DNA from: Limibacter armeniacum
GTDB taxonomy: Bacteria > Bacteroidota > Bacteroidia > Cytophagales > Flammeovirgaceae
DNA: 64,000 nt
Direction: 5' to 3'
Assembly (NCBI RefSeq): GCF_036880985.1
Contig: NZ_JBAJNO010000008.1
Span: 2,357,500 to 2,421,499 of the forward strand
Shown: positions 53,340-62,507 of the stretch, in pieces
Layout: every line of letters begins with the position of its first letter
Position numbering within the stretch: position 1 is the stretch's first letter
Notes under the pieces: model-generated
Seen by the model: the letters and a program-made list of their open reading frames with translations, nothing else
Told to the model about the DNA's origin: nothing
The model's database searches: none
Translations under genes and position numbers: made by a program

Positions 53340-54746
53340 ATGAAAATGAATAGATATATCATAAAAATGATGAAAGGAGCGATGCCATTTGTTGCGCTAG
53401 CCCTATCAACTGCTTGTACTGATTTCCTTGATAAGAACCCTGGTAACCTTGTCGTGCCGACTACAGTGAACGAGTATAGTTCCTTACTGATGGAAGGCTA
53501 CCCAACAACGGATGTATTCATCCGAACAGAATGGTTGACAGACAATATGGATTATGCAGCTAACAGTGATGCCAACAAATTGGCACAGGCATTCTACTTT
53601 TTCAAGGATAACCATATTGATCCATCAGTGGTCGCTGATGGTAGAGACTTCTTCTGGGATGAGCTTTACAAGGCTGCCTATTATGCCAACATCACGATGA
53701 GCGAACTTTTAGCTTTGGCAGAAGAAGAAAAGTCAACGGCTGAATACAATCAAGTACTAGGGGAAGCCTATGCATTGCGTGCTTATGCTCACCTGATGTT
53801 GGTTAACCTCTATGGCTTGCCATATAATGTCGGTGATCCTGCTTCAAATCTAGGGGTGCCATTAAGTGATACACCCAATGCTGCTGACCATGTTGGGAAT
53901 AACACAAGAGCAACAGTTAAAGAAGTCTATGACTTTGTAATGCAGGATATCACTCAGGCAAGGGAACTTCTTGAACTGGGCACCAATGAAAATCTGGAAC
54001 TGAAGCATCGGTTCTCAACTTCAGCGTTGGATGCCATGTCTGCCCGCATTGCACTCTATCAGGAAAACTGGGATCAGGTCATAGAACTGGCTACCTCACT
54101 CGTCAGTAAGTATCCAATCGTAGACTCTTCAACATTTCAGAGTTATGGAAACCTTTTCTCTAAAGGAGGCTTAAATAACGAGGTGTTATTCCGTACAGGA
54201 GCCAACTATTTCACTGACCTGTATGACTTCTTGAGAGGACAGAATTCCATCAGAATGTCAGCTTATCTATATAGCCTGTATCCTGATGGCGACTCAAGAA
54301 AGAGTCCTATTTACTTCGATTCAAGGGATAACAGTTACTCCCCAGTAAACAAGCTAGATTTGTATACACCATCTCCAGTTTTCAGGTCCAGTGAACTGCT
54401 ATTGAGCCGAGCAGAAGCCTATGCGCAAAAAGGTGATCTAGATAAGGCTGTAGCAGACCTGAACCTACTGAGAAGCAAACGGATTTTGGGTTATACACCA
54501 GTTGCTACCAGTGATATTGGAGGGCAAGCTGAAATATTGGCAGCTGTACTAAACGAGAGGAGACTTGAGTTGCTGTATGAAGGTCACAGATGGTTTGATT
54601 TACGTCGTACAGGGATGCCGGAGATAGTCCATGAATTCAAGGACCAAACCTATATCCTTAAACAGGGAGATCCTCGCTATGTATTACAGATTCCACAACA
54701 GGAACTGGAAGTTAGTCCAGATATGCAAATAAACCCTAGAGACTAA
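53340..54746 (+). CDS. SusD/RagB-family lipoprotein
   Basis: 468 residues. A lipoprotein signal peptide ends in ALSTACTDFLDKNP (Cys near residue 26), so it sits on the outer membrane as the lid of SusC. The helical SusD fold is seen in LGEAYALRAYAHLMLVNLYGLPYN (the TPR-like core), RVSTSALDAMSARIALYQENWDQVIELA-type repeats, and the closing NERRLELLYEGHRWFDLRRTGM. It is 45 bp downstream of susC and co-transcribed. A stem-loop lies after it. The ligand cannot be predicted; no carbohydrate-active enzymes adjoin it. Confidence 0.95.
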   Translation: MKMNRYIIKMMKGAMPFVALALSTACTDFLDKNPGNLVVPTTVNEYSSLLMEGYPTTDVFIRTEWLTDNMDYAANSDANKLAQAFYFFKDNHIDPSVVADGRDFFWDELYKAAYYANITMSELLALAEEEKSTAEYNQVLGEAYALRAYAHLMLVNLYGLPYNVGDPASNLGVPLSDTPNAADHVGNNTRATVKEVYDFVMQDITQARELLELGTNENLELKHRFSTSALDAMSARIALYQENWDQVIELATSLVSKYPIVDSSTFQSYGNLFSKGGLNNEVLFRTGANYFTDLYDFLRGQNSIRMSAYLYSLYPDGDSRKSPIYFDSRDNSYSPVNKLDLYTPSPVFRSSELLLSRAEAYAQKGDLDKAVADLNLLRSKRILGYTPVATSDIGGQAEILAAVLNERRLELLYEGHRWFDLRRTGMPEIVHEFKDQTYILKQGDPRYVLQIPQQELEVSPDMQINPRD

Positions 54747-54756
54747 ATTTTCGAGA

Positions 54757-54794
54757 TTGATAGAGGGACGCCCCTAAATATTCCCCTCTATCAA
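54757..54794 (+). promoter_or_regulatory. Intercistronic hairpin after susD
   Basis: An 11-bp stem TTGATAGAGGG/CCCTCTATCAA (54757-54767 with 54784-54794), 16-nt loop and no T-run. Its place between susD and the next gene fits RNA processing or partial termination that lowers expression of the distal genes (inference). Confidence 0.5.
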
Positions 54795-54830
54795 AATCAT
54801 GGCTTTCACTTAAAACAGTAACTCATACCT

Positions 54831-55718
54831 ATGAAAATATTGAATAGAATATTGGCTTGTACGTTGGCTGGAGCTTTGATACTGTCTGCTGCATGTACTG
54901 AAGAGGAAGTGCTTACCCCCTCAGATGAGTCATTAATAATAGCTCCTACATTTCCTGAATCAGCACTGGGGAATCAGGCAAAAGCTCTCTATGAAAAATA
55001 TGGAGTTGAATTGGTGTTTGAAGGGGAAAACCTCCAGCAAGAGGCCTTTTCGAATTTTCTAGAATCATTACAAAGTAGCATACAACCTCCAATTACACAA
55101 GCTTCAGAAGAGGATATCACCATGGCGATAACAGTACTGGACAAATGGTTTGCTTCCCTACCGGAAGGATTTATCTCTGAACAAGGGAAAAAAACATTTC
55201 TGGTAGGCACATTGGAACCAGGAGGATGGGATGCATATGATGGGTTTACTTATGACTCCTATGCTTTTTACTACTATCAGTTTGTGACAGCCATTGATGA
55301 CTTTATAATATCAGACAACACTGAGGAGGTTTTATACCAAACTGACTTGGTTTACAATATGGCTGAGATGATTGGTCAATCATATGCCTATGGCAAAATA
55401 CAGGAATTGGAAAAGTTTCAATTTATCAGTCAGGCTTATTACAAAGACTGGCCGGCTTATGCTGAATCAGGTCTTATGGCGGGAGGATTTCTATCATCAG
55501 AAGGTCAAAGAAGTTATGCTAAAGACTTTGGAGTATTTGTGGCAGAAATCATGACCAATACAAGAGAAGAGATGATGGCTAAATATGAAGGTTATGCTTT
55601 CATAGAACAAAAATACGAGCTGGTGATTGACTCATTCAAGCGACAAGGATGGGATTTACAAGATATAGGCAACAAATATTCTTCAAGCAGGGCAACCTTT
55701 CAATCAGTTCCCGAATAA
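54831..55718 (+). CDS. Lipoprotein, degenerate zinc-metallopeptidase-like
   Basis: 295 residues. Signal peptide with lipobox LILSAACTEEE. The layout follows the putative zinc-binding metallopeptidase (Mx1-like) family common next to SusC/D: KALYEKYGVELVF near the N-terminus, the ALxxGG-like LMAGGFLSSEGQRSYAKDFGVFVAEIM in the last third, and IEQKYELVIDSFKRQGWDLQDI at the end. Where active relatives have a HExxH motif I see VYNMAEMIGQSYAYGK, so the zinc ligands seem lost. It may therefore be a binding rather than a cleaving protein. The family link is from memory of the pattern, not a search. Confidence 0.72.
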   Translation: MKILNRILACTLAGALILSAACTEEEVLTPSDESLIIAPTFPESALGNQAKALYEKYGVELVFEGENLQQEAFSNFLESLQSSIQPPITQASEEDITMAITVLDKWFASLPEGFISEQGKKTFLVGTLEPGGWDAYDGFTYDSYAFYYYQFVTAIDDFIISDNTEEVLYQTDLVYNMAEMIGQSYAYGKIQELEKFQFISQAYYKDWPAYAESGLMAGGFLSSEGQRSYAKDFGVFVAEIMTNTREEMMAKYEGYAFIEQKYELVIDSFKRQGWDLQDIGNKYSSSRATFQSVPE

Positions 55719-55847
55719 TTGACTTTTGAATTGTGACCGGTAGTAGGTGTGGGGGTAGTCTTCGGATTATCCTCACATTCTTTAGAAACTGATCAGCCCG
55801 ATCATAATGGAGAAGATTTTCACTTTTTACTATTTAAAACCTTTCTT

Positions 55848-57200
55848 ATGAACAAGAAAAACATCATAGCAGGATTGATCGCATTATCAGCATGCGGATG
55901 TACACAAATCAAGCAAGAGACTCCTGTACAGGAAGCCATCATTTCCGGCTATGTAGATACCGATAAATTACAAAGCGCAAGAGTTTACCGAGTTGATTAT
56001 GAGTCAGCTTTGGATGCGTCTTATATTGAGGTCGATATAAAGGACAAGCAATTTAAGTTCTCCTTGCCGGTCAATCCTAATGGGGAAATACTGACCTATA
56101 GAGGAGCTCCTGTTTTTGTGCAGCCAGGTGATAGTGTACACCTTGAATTTAATCCATACAACAAGGAGAAGTCTATCACATTTTCAGGGAACCACGCAGA
56201 GCTGAATGAGAGCTTGCTGAATATGCCTCCTTCATCAGGGTTCAATTCAGGCAAATTGTATGAGTCAATGAAATCAGGGGCAACATTGCAGGAAGTTTCT
56301 TTCACCTATGACTCATTGGTAAAGGTTGCAAATAATCAGTATGCAAAGCTGAATAATGTACCTGCTGTAGCACAGGAATTTGTAGAGCAGAATAACAAGG
56401 CAGCAAAAGCCTATTTTATGTCTATCTACACCTACTACAATAAGGACGTAGATCTATCTCCATTCTTTTTGCGACTCAGAAAAGACTTGGTCAGTAGCGA
56501 TTTTCTGGATTTCGTAATGTTCAGAAATGTAGGAGAGTTCTTGACAAGAAATGATAATAAAAAGTTGATAGGAGGAGAGGAGATCAATGAACATTACTAT
56601 ATCCTGAACCGTGTAAAAACTGCTCGCTCCAACATCAAGTATATGCTATCCGAAAAAAGCGTAGCATTTGTGGATTCCATAATGGCATTGCTACCAACGG
56701 AGTATGCTTCCTTGCTGAAAGAGGATTATGATAAAAGCATGGAAACGTACCGAAAGTTGGGCAAAGGAGCAGAGGCACCTTTATTCAGTGCTTTAACAGC
56801 AGAAGGACAAAAAAGATCACTTTCAGATTTTAAAGGAAAAGTCGTCTATATTGATGTATGGGCTACATGGTGTGGACCTTGCCGCTTTGAAGCCCCTCAC
56901 TTTGAAAAATTGGCAGAAGAATTCAAGGATAATCCAAACGTCACATTTCTGACTGTTTCAATTGATGAACAAACTGAACGGGAAAAATGGATTAAGATGA
57001 TTGCCAAGAAGAAATACGGGGAACATCTGCTTGTCAGCAATGCCTGGAAAAATGAAATTGTCACGGAATACAAGATCAATGGAATCCCAAGATTTATACT
57101 GATCGACCAAAATGGCAAAATCATCAGTGCTGATGCTCCTAGACCATCAAACCCAGATGAGGTGAAATCACTGATTGAATCAGCCTTAAATTTATCGTAG
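55848..57200 (+). CDS. TlpA-like thioredoxin lipoprotein
   Basis: 450 residues from MNKKNIIAGLIALSACGC; a frame start 99 bp upstream adds nothing. The lipobox is ALSACGC. Residues ~35-120 form a beta-rich DUF4369-like domain, a helical middle part follows, and ~310-450 form a TlpA/AhpC-type thioredoxin fold with the redox motif WCGPC (VYIDVWATWCGPCRFEAP) and cis-Pro (INGIPRFILID). It is expected in the periplasm as a thiol-disulfide reductase. It ends the susCD unit; such genes often follow SusC/D loci, perhaps in maturation of Cys-containing envelope proteins. Confidence 0.92.
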   Translation: MNKKNIIAGLIALSACGCTQIKQETPVQEAIISGYVDTDKLQSARVYRVDYESALDASYIEVDIKDKQFKFSLPVNPNGEILTYRGAPVFVQPGDSVHLEFNPYNKEKSITFSGNHAELNESLLNMPPSSGFNSGKLYESMKSGATLQEVSFTYDSLVKVANNQYAKLNNVPAVAQEFVEQNNKAAKAYFMSIYTYYNKDVDLSPFFLRLRKDLVSSDFLDFVMFRNVGEFLTRNDNKKLIGGEEINEHYYILNRVKTARSNIKYMLSEKSVAFVDSIMALLPTEYASLLKEDYDKSMETYRKLGKGAEAPLFSALTAEGQKRSLSDFKGKVVYIDVWATWCGPCRFEAPHFEKLAEEFKDNPNVTFLTVSIDEQTEREKWIKMIAKKKYGEHLLVSNAWKNEIVTEYKINGIPRFILIDQNGKIISADAPRPSNPDEVKSLIESALNLS

Positions 57201-57212
57201 TTTTTTGATAAG

Positions 57213-57241
57213 CCCCAGTCTTTAATTAATCAAGATTGGGG
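57213..57241 (+). terminator. Terminator after the susCD unit
   Basis: A 10-bp stem with one wobble (57213-57222 with 57232-57241), followed by GTTTATTGTTTTT. Moderate strength. Confidence 0.65.
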
Positions 57242-57421
57242 TTTATTGTTTTTATGTTTTACAGGTGTATTACTGCAATAACAAAAACAACTAATGGCGA
57301 AGACAGTTTATTTGTTTTATTTCATTACAAAATTTCATATTTTAGATAAAGATTCAGAAGGAAAATACAGTACGTTGTGTTATAGGAAATAACTTTACTT
57401 TCAATCAAAAACTAACAAGTT

Positions 57422-57670
57422 ATGCTTACAAGTATATTCAAGCCTAAATCAAGAGATAAGAATAGCAAAGGTTTTATGCGCGTAGCCAATGTGTTAACTA
57501 AGGATGGTGATTGGCTAACTGAAACTCAATTAGCGAAAAGAGCAGGGGTTTCATTGTATGAAATCAGAACCATTATGGCAGTACTTTCAGAACGAAACCT
57601 AGTAGAGAAAAGCTGTACAGATGATGAACCAATCTACAGAATTTCAATAGTAGGGGAACAGCCAAACTAG
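57422..57670 (+). CDS. Small winged-helix-like DNA-binding protein
   Basis: 82 residues. Residues ~20-75 look like a small winged helix: RVANVLTKDGDWLTETQLAKRAGVSLYEIRTIMAVLSERNLVEKSCTDDEPIYRIS, with the helix-turn-helix at TETQLAKRAGVSLYEIRTIM. Basic N-terminus (IFKPKSRDKNSKG). It may be a transcription regulator, but no target is known. It opens an AT-rich group with the membrane protein 41 bp downstream. Confidence 0.75.
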   Translation: MLTSIFKPKSRDKNSKGFMRVANVLTKDGDWLTETQLAKRAGVSLYEIRTIMAVLSERNLVEKSCTDDEPIYRISIVGEQPN

Positions 57671-57711
57671 TATAGTATTGCTTTTTTTAACTCATTGCAC
57701 ACATGAACTAA

Positions 57712-58353
57712 ATGGAATTTTACTTTTACTTTTTGACCTTCTTATTCTCATTTATCATATCAACTATTCAATTCGGAGAAGAAAACATAGGCAAAGACTA
57801 TAGCTATTTGTATGGAGAGAGTGCCTCTTTTTGGGCATATGGCATCATCCATGGTCTTTTAAGTGTATTGGTACTCGTTTTTTTAGTAGAGAAAAACATC
57901 CTTTCATCCCCAAACCTTCTAGATAAGTTTATTTATGCAGCAGCATTAGGCTTATCATTGAAAGGCTTCGCCAACATCTCATTTTTCAATAAGCAAGTAA
58001 ACAATGACCAAACGATCTCCTTTGGACCGAAGTTGATCATGGACTATTTGGACAATTACCTTGGTAGTAGAATCATAGAGCTACATGATGATATTATCCT
58101 TAAGCGTATTGCTACTGCACTTACTACCAACCTGACAAAGTATGATCAAGCAGAACTGAATGAGATACTTGCTGAGTACATTCCCAAATCAAATAAACTC
58201 CAGAAAGAGAGCTTTAAGTTGGAGCTTGAAAATGCCACAAAGATTGATTCCTTACGTTTTTTCATCAATCAGTACGGAATGAAACGATTTGATATTATGA
58301 TCAAAAATATCAAAGATGACTCTCCTTTGATTAGGGAAATACTAAAACGATAG
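57712..58353 (+). CDS. Hypothetical membrane protein
   Basis: 213 residues, not recognised. Two or three N-terminal helices: FYFYFLTFLFSFIISTIQF, FWAYGIIHGLLSVLVLVFLVEKN and LLDKFIYAAALGLSLKGFANI. Then comes a charged helical cytosolic part of ~130 residues (LGSRIIELHDDIILKRIATALTTNLTKYDQAELNEILAEYIPKSNKL and more). No enzyme motif. Its place just after the small HTH gene suggests joint regulation. The cytosolic part might bind the HTH protein, but this is a guess. Confidence 0.7.
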   Translation: MEFYFYFLTFLFSFIISTIQFGEENIGKDYSYLYGESASFWAYGIIHGLLSVLVLVFLVEKNILSSPNLLDKFIYAAALGLSLKGFANISFFNKQVNNDQTISFGPKLIMDYLDNYLGSRIIELHDDIILKRIATALTTNLTKYDQAELNEILAEYIPKSNKLQKESFKLELENATKIDSLRFFINQYGMKRFDIMIKNIKDDSPLIREILKR

Positions 58354-58413
58354 CAAGTAGTGTTAAATAATAGTATGTAATAACACTAAAAATCGTTTCA
58401 ATCATTATTAATT

Positions 58414-59691
58414 ATGTTTAGACAATCAATATTTTTTTTACTACTACAAGTGTCATTTTTTTTACCTTACCATACTTCTTATGCACAAGAGAACTATTTA
58501 CCAGGGAAAATATTTACGTTAGAAAAAGACACATTAGATGGTTTTGTAGATTATCGAAATTGGGAAGCTAACCCAAAAAAAATCACATTCAAATCTCTAG
58601 ATGACAAAACTCAAACATTTACAGTTCTAGAAATCAATGGATTTACGGTACATGATGAGCTATACTTAAGCGCAATTGTAGAGTCTGACCCAAGTGGGCA
58701 AAGTATTAGAAAAGGATTGGATGCAGACCAAAAAGTAGTTACTGAGAGTGATACTGTCTTTCTTCAAACAATCGTTGAAGGACATAAAAGCCTATATCAT
58801 AACCGAAATGATGATGGTAAAAGTGAATACTATATTGGAAAGGGTGATACATTCGAATTGCTAGAGTTTAAGCAATATTTAAAGTACAAAGAAGAAAATG
58901 GCATTAGACGAGTGTATATAGGTGAGAATAATAAATTCAGAGGTCAGCTAATACTATATATGCATGATTGTCCAGATATTGATAAAAAAATAGCCAACAT
59001 TAATTATTCTATAAGAGACCTTAAAAAAGTTTTTGATTTCTATTATTCGAAAGCCGGTAAAGTAAAATCATTTGATAAAACTCAAGATAAAGCAAAACTT
59101 AATACAGGTATTTTATTGGGTGCTACAAATTCAAAACTAACTATCAAAGGTGTTGATTTTCCTTATTTAGCTTCACAAGACTATGCAGCTTCACTTAGCC
59201 CTACTTTTGGTGTTTATTTTGATGTTGTCTTACCCCGCAATCAAGGGAAATGGTCTATTTATAATGAATTGATAATGAATTCATTTAAGGTTCAAGGAGA
59301 ATATAGTGAAGTAGAAAGTCCTGATAAAATGCATAAATACTCTACTAAACTTGGTGCTACATATCTAAAAATGAATAATTTAGTTAGGTTTACTTACCCA
59401 ATCAAAAAAGCATATTTTTTCATCAATATTGGAGTATCAAATGGGTTTGCAGTACAAGTTGAAAATTCCATGTCAGTATATTCCAAGTTTTATAATACGG
59501 AAGACACAGAAACTGAGAAAGCTGTTGAAGATTTCAGAAAATATGAACAAGGCTTATTAGCAGGGATTGGGGTAAAATACCAAAAATTCTCGATCGATTT
59601 GCGTTTTGAAAATGGAAATGGTTTCTCAGAATATAAGTTACTAGAAACCAAGCTTAATAGATATCAATTACTTCTAGGTTACAGGTTATAA
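58414..59691 (+). CDS. Outer-membrane beta-barrel protein
   Basis: 425 residues. Signal peptide (SIFFLLLQVSFFLPYHTSYAQ, cleavage after ~residue 25). Residues ~30-210 form a soluble beta-rich domain (GKIFTLEKDTLDGFVDYRNWEANPKKITFKSL). The rest alternates strands of a barrel (TGILLGATNSKLTI, SPTFGVYFDVVLP, KWSIYNELIMNSFKVQGEY, LLAGIGVKYQKFSIDLRFENG) and ends LNRYQLLLGYRL, as expected for an outer-membrane protein of PorT/porin-like type. By eye the gene is much more AT-rich than its neighbours, with many AAA and ATA codons, which may mean transfer or fast divergence. Confidence 0.82.
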   Translation: MFRQSIFFLLLQVSFFLPYHTSYAQENYLPGKIFTLEKDTLDGFVDYRNWEANPKKITFKSLDDKTQTFTVLEINGFTVHDELYLSAIVESDPSGQSIRKGLDADQKVVTESDTVFLQTIVEGHKSLYHNRNDDGKSEYYIGKGDTFELLEFKQYLKYKEENGIRRVYIGENNKFRGQLILYMHDCPDIDKKIANINYSIRDLKKVFDFYYSKAGKVKSFDKTQDKAKLNTGILLGATNSKLTIKGVDFPYLASQDYAASLSPTFGVYFDVVLPRNQGKWSIYNELIMNSFKVQGEYSEVESPDKMHKYSTKLGATYLKMNNLVRFTYPIKKAYFFINIGVSNGFAVQVENSMSVYSKFYNTEDTETEKAVEDFRKYEQGLLAGIGVKYQKFSIDLRFENGNGFSEYKLLETKLNRYQLLLGYRL

Positions 59692-59700
59692 CTAAAGTAA

Positions 59701-59736
59701 AAAAGGTGAAAGAGGGGAATACTTCTTTCACCTTTT
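59701..59736 (+). terminator. Terminator after the beta-barrel gene
   Basis: A 12-bp stem AAAAGGTGAAAG/CTTTCACCTTTT (59701-59712 with 59725-59736), T-run after. Confidence 0.87.
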
Positions 59737-59851
59737 TTTATTATATAAATCATTTTGTGGTTACAAAAATCAAAAGGGACTTTTTGGAATTCATACATTC
59801 ATTTCTAACTTCCATTTTAACGATTTCACACGCTACAGAAAATTGACAACC

Positions 59852-60985
59852 ATGAATCCAGAACTAATCAACAAACTCACCTTATTTAGAAGAGAACTTC
59901 ACCAGAATCCAGAAGTTTCTGAAAATGAATGGAAAACAAGGGATCGGGTAGCTGAATACCTCAGGCTAAATTCTGAAGCTGAGATTATCCCTATTGGTAT
60001 CACGGGACTTGCTGCCATTTTTGACAGTGGCATTGATGGGGAAACCATTATGTTGCGAGCAGAACTAGATGCCCTACCTATTCAAGAGGTAAATGACTTT
60101 TCATACCGTTCCATCAATAATGGTGTCTCTCATAAATGTGGTCATGATGGACACACTACGATTCTTTGTGGTGTTGCAGAGATGTTGAGCAAAGAACCGA
60201 TTTCAAAAGGAAAAGTAATTCTTTTGTTTCAGCCTGCCGAAGAAAATGGAGAAGGAGCCAAACAAGTTTATCCTGATTTTGAAAAGAAAGGGTTGTTGCC
60301 TGACAAGGTATTTGCACTACATAATTTACCAGGCTACCCAGCCCATCAGATAGTAGTGAAAAATGGGAGTTTTACACCAGCTGTCAAAAGTATTATCATC
60401 ACGCTTGATGGAAAGACATCCCATGCAGCTGAACCTGAAAATGGACTTAACCCTGCAGCTGCAATGTCAGAGGTCTTTCTGAATACGATAGCGCTCAGTA
60501 ATAATAACCCTGATTCAGATGACTTCAGGTTGGTGACTCCTGTATTCGCTGAGATGGGAGAGAAGGCACATGGCATTTCTGCCGGCAAAGCCGAAGTTCA
60601 CCTGACCTTCCGTTCTTGGACAACCTCTGCGACAGAACAATTAGCCTTGGAGATCGAAGCTGTATCAAAGCAAGCAGCAGACAAATATGGATTGACTGTC
60701 AATTTTTCATACCTACAGGAGTTTGATGCCAATATGAATAATCAGTTGGCAGTGGATATGATCAGAAATGCGGCAACAGAGTTGGAATTGGATATTCTGG
60801 AGAAAAACTATCCTTTCAAATGGGGTGAAGACTTCGGTTACTTTACAACCCGACATGATGGTGCCATGTTTGGATTAGGTGCTGGAGAAAATGTGCCTGC
60901 CTTGCATAATCCAGATTATGATTTTCCTGATGAAGTCATTAAAACGGCTGTATTATTATTCATGAAAATTGTAAATTTATTATAA
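59852..60985 (+). CDS. M20-family amidohydrolase
   Basis: 377 residues from the ATG at 59852 (MNPELINKL); a TTG nine bases earlier is in frame. It is an IAA-amino-acid/hippurate-hydrolase type M20D enzyme. Marks: FRRELHQNPEVSENE at the N-terminus, LRAELDALPIQE, the metal site HKCGHDGHTTIL (with the family Cys), LFQPAEENGEGAKQV (catalytic Glu), FALHNLPG, and ITLDGKTSHAAEPENGLNPA in the lid domain. It should cleave an N-acyl amino acid or related amide in the cytosol. The exact substrate is unknown. It lies 75 bp before alr; the two may be co-transcribed. Confidence 0.93.
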   Translation: MNPELINKLTLFRRELHQNPEVSENEWKTRDRVAEYLRLNSEAEIIPIGITGLAAIFDSGIDGETIMLRAELDALPIQEVNDFSYRSINNGVSHKCGHDGHTTILCGVAEMLSKEPISKGKVILLFQPAEENGEGAKQVYPDFEKKGLLPDKVFALHNLPGYPAHQIVVKNGSFTPAVKSIIITLDGKTSHAAEPENGLNPAAAMSEVFLNTIALSNNNPDSDDFRLVTPVFAEMGEKAHGISAGKAEVHLTFRSWTTSATEQLALEIEAVSKQAADKYGLTVNFSYLQEFDANMNNQLAVDMIRNAATELELDILEKNYPFKWGEDFGYFTTRHDGAMFGLGAGENVPALHNPDYDFPDEVIKTAVLLFMKIVNLL

Positions 60986-61059
60986 GCGGCGTTAGCTCTC
61001 CATTACGCTGCCGATTATTTCCTTGATCTTATTGCCACTGTAAACGACTAACAGACTCT

Positions 61060-62262
61060 ATGACATTTTCAGCAAGCGAATATCGGGATACAGAAAATTC
61101 AGCAACCTCTATGCACTCGTCAAAAATTTACTTAAACAAGCAAGCACTGGAACGCAACATCAGCTTCCTTAAGAAAATCATCAAGAAAGGTGTGAACATT
61201 TCTTCGGTCATAAAAGGAAATGCATATGGACATGGCATTAAACATTTTGTCCCTATGGCAATGGAAGCTGGTATCAATCATTTCTCTGTTTTTAGTGCTG
61301 AAGAAGCTCAGCAAGCTCTTAATGCGGCCATTTCTCCTGTTACAGTAATGATTATGGGGCAATTGGAACATGATGACTTGAAATGGGCTATGGAAAACAG
61401 AGTAGAGTTTTTTGTTTTTGATTTCCATAGATTAGAACATACGATCAAGGTTGCTCAGGAATGTAATTTGAAAGCCCGTATTCATATAGAAGTAGAAACA
61501 GGTATGAACCGTACAGGGTTCAGTATGCAGGACTTACCTGAGGTACTTCACCTGCTCAAGACGAATGGAGAGGCACTGGAAATGAAGGGACTTTGTACAC
61601 ATTTCGCAGGAGCTGAAAGCATTGTAAACGAAGAGCGGGTACTGAAGCAACAACAGGTTTTCAAAAAAGCACTTGAGCTTTGCGAAGAAATGGGTTGCAT
61701 GCCCGATTATGTCCATGCAGCCTGTAGTGCCGCTACAGTAAGGTACCCCGATATGCAATTCAATATGGTCAGAATTGGCATTATGCAATATGGTTTCTGG
61801 CCTACCAAAGAGGTTTACGTTGAGTACCTAAGAGAGCGATCACAGCCTGAATACAATCCATTACAGCGGGTAATTTCATGGAAAACCTATGTGATGTCGA
61901 TTAAAAAGGTCAAAGAAGGCGAATATATTGGCTACGGAGACTCTTTCCTTGCTCAAAGAGATATGAAGTTGGCCATTATCCCGATAGGATATGGATACGG
62001 ATACAGCAGGTCTCTCAGTAATCAGGGTAAAATGCTGATAGGCGGGAAGTTTGTCCCTGTAATAGGAACAGTGAACATGAACTGTGCGACTGTAGATATT
62101 ACAGAGGTTGAAAATGTTCAGATCGGAGATGAGGTTGTACTGATTGGGCAGCAAGGGGAACAGGAACTTACAATTGCTTCTTTTGCAGAACTCAGTGAAC
62201 AAGTCAATTATGAAATGCTGACACGATTGCCCCGAAATATCCCTCGTATAATTCAGGAATAA
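61060..62262 (+). CDS. alr: Alanine racemase
   Basis: 400 residues. PLP enzyme making D-alanine for peptidoglycan. The PLP Lys is in SSVIKGNAYGHGIKHFVPMA (~residue 52), then HIEVETGMNRTGF, FNMVRIGIMQYGFWP, the catalytic Tyr in YIGYGDSFLA, and the C-terminal substrate Met region VIGTVNMNCATVDI. The N-terminal 17 residues before MHSSKIYLNKQAL do not match the family and the start may be the Met at 61111. Terminator directly downstream. Confidence 0.95.
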   Translation: MTFSASEYRDTENSATSMHSSKIYLNKQALERNISFLKKIIKKGVNISSVIKGNAYGHGIKHFVPMAMEAGINHFSVFSAEEAQQALNAAISPVTVMIMGQLEHDDLKWAMENRVEFFVFDFHRLEHTIKVAQECNLKARIHIEVETGMNRTGFSMQDLPEVLHLLKTNGEALEMKGLCTHFAGAESIVNEERVLKQQQVFKKALELCEEMGCMPDYVHAACSAATVRYPDMQFNMVRIGIMQYGFWPTKEVYVEYLRERSQPEYNPLQRVISWKTYVMSIKKVKEGEYIGYGDSFLAQRDMKLAIIPIGYGYGYSRSLSNQGKMLIGGKFVPVIGTVNMNCATVDITEVENVQIGDEVVLIGQQGEQELTIASFAELSEQVNYEMLTRLPRNIPRIIQE

Positions 62263-62276
62263 GAAAATCAAAACAG

Positions 62277-62304
62277 AAGCCTCTCAAACCAATTTGAGAG
62301 GCTT
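62277..62304 (+). terminator. alr terminator
   Basis: A 12-bp perfect stem AAGCCTCTCAAA/TTTGAGAGGCTT (62277-62288 with 62293-62304) and a T-run. Confidence 0.9.
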
Positions 62305-62507
62305 TTTCATATATTCAGGTAATAATTTTCTGTATGAAAATCAGGAGATAAATTCTAAATAAATGTCATTTCATTTTCATTTTTGGTGATTGAATAGCAG
62401 TTTTTCTATATTAACCGACTGCAAACAGATGAACAGCTCAAAATGAAGTAAAAAACATCTGTGCAATAATATCTACGGGAAAGAGACTAACTAACCAACG
62501 AAGCAGA

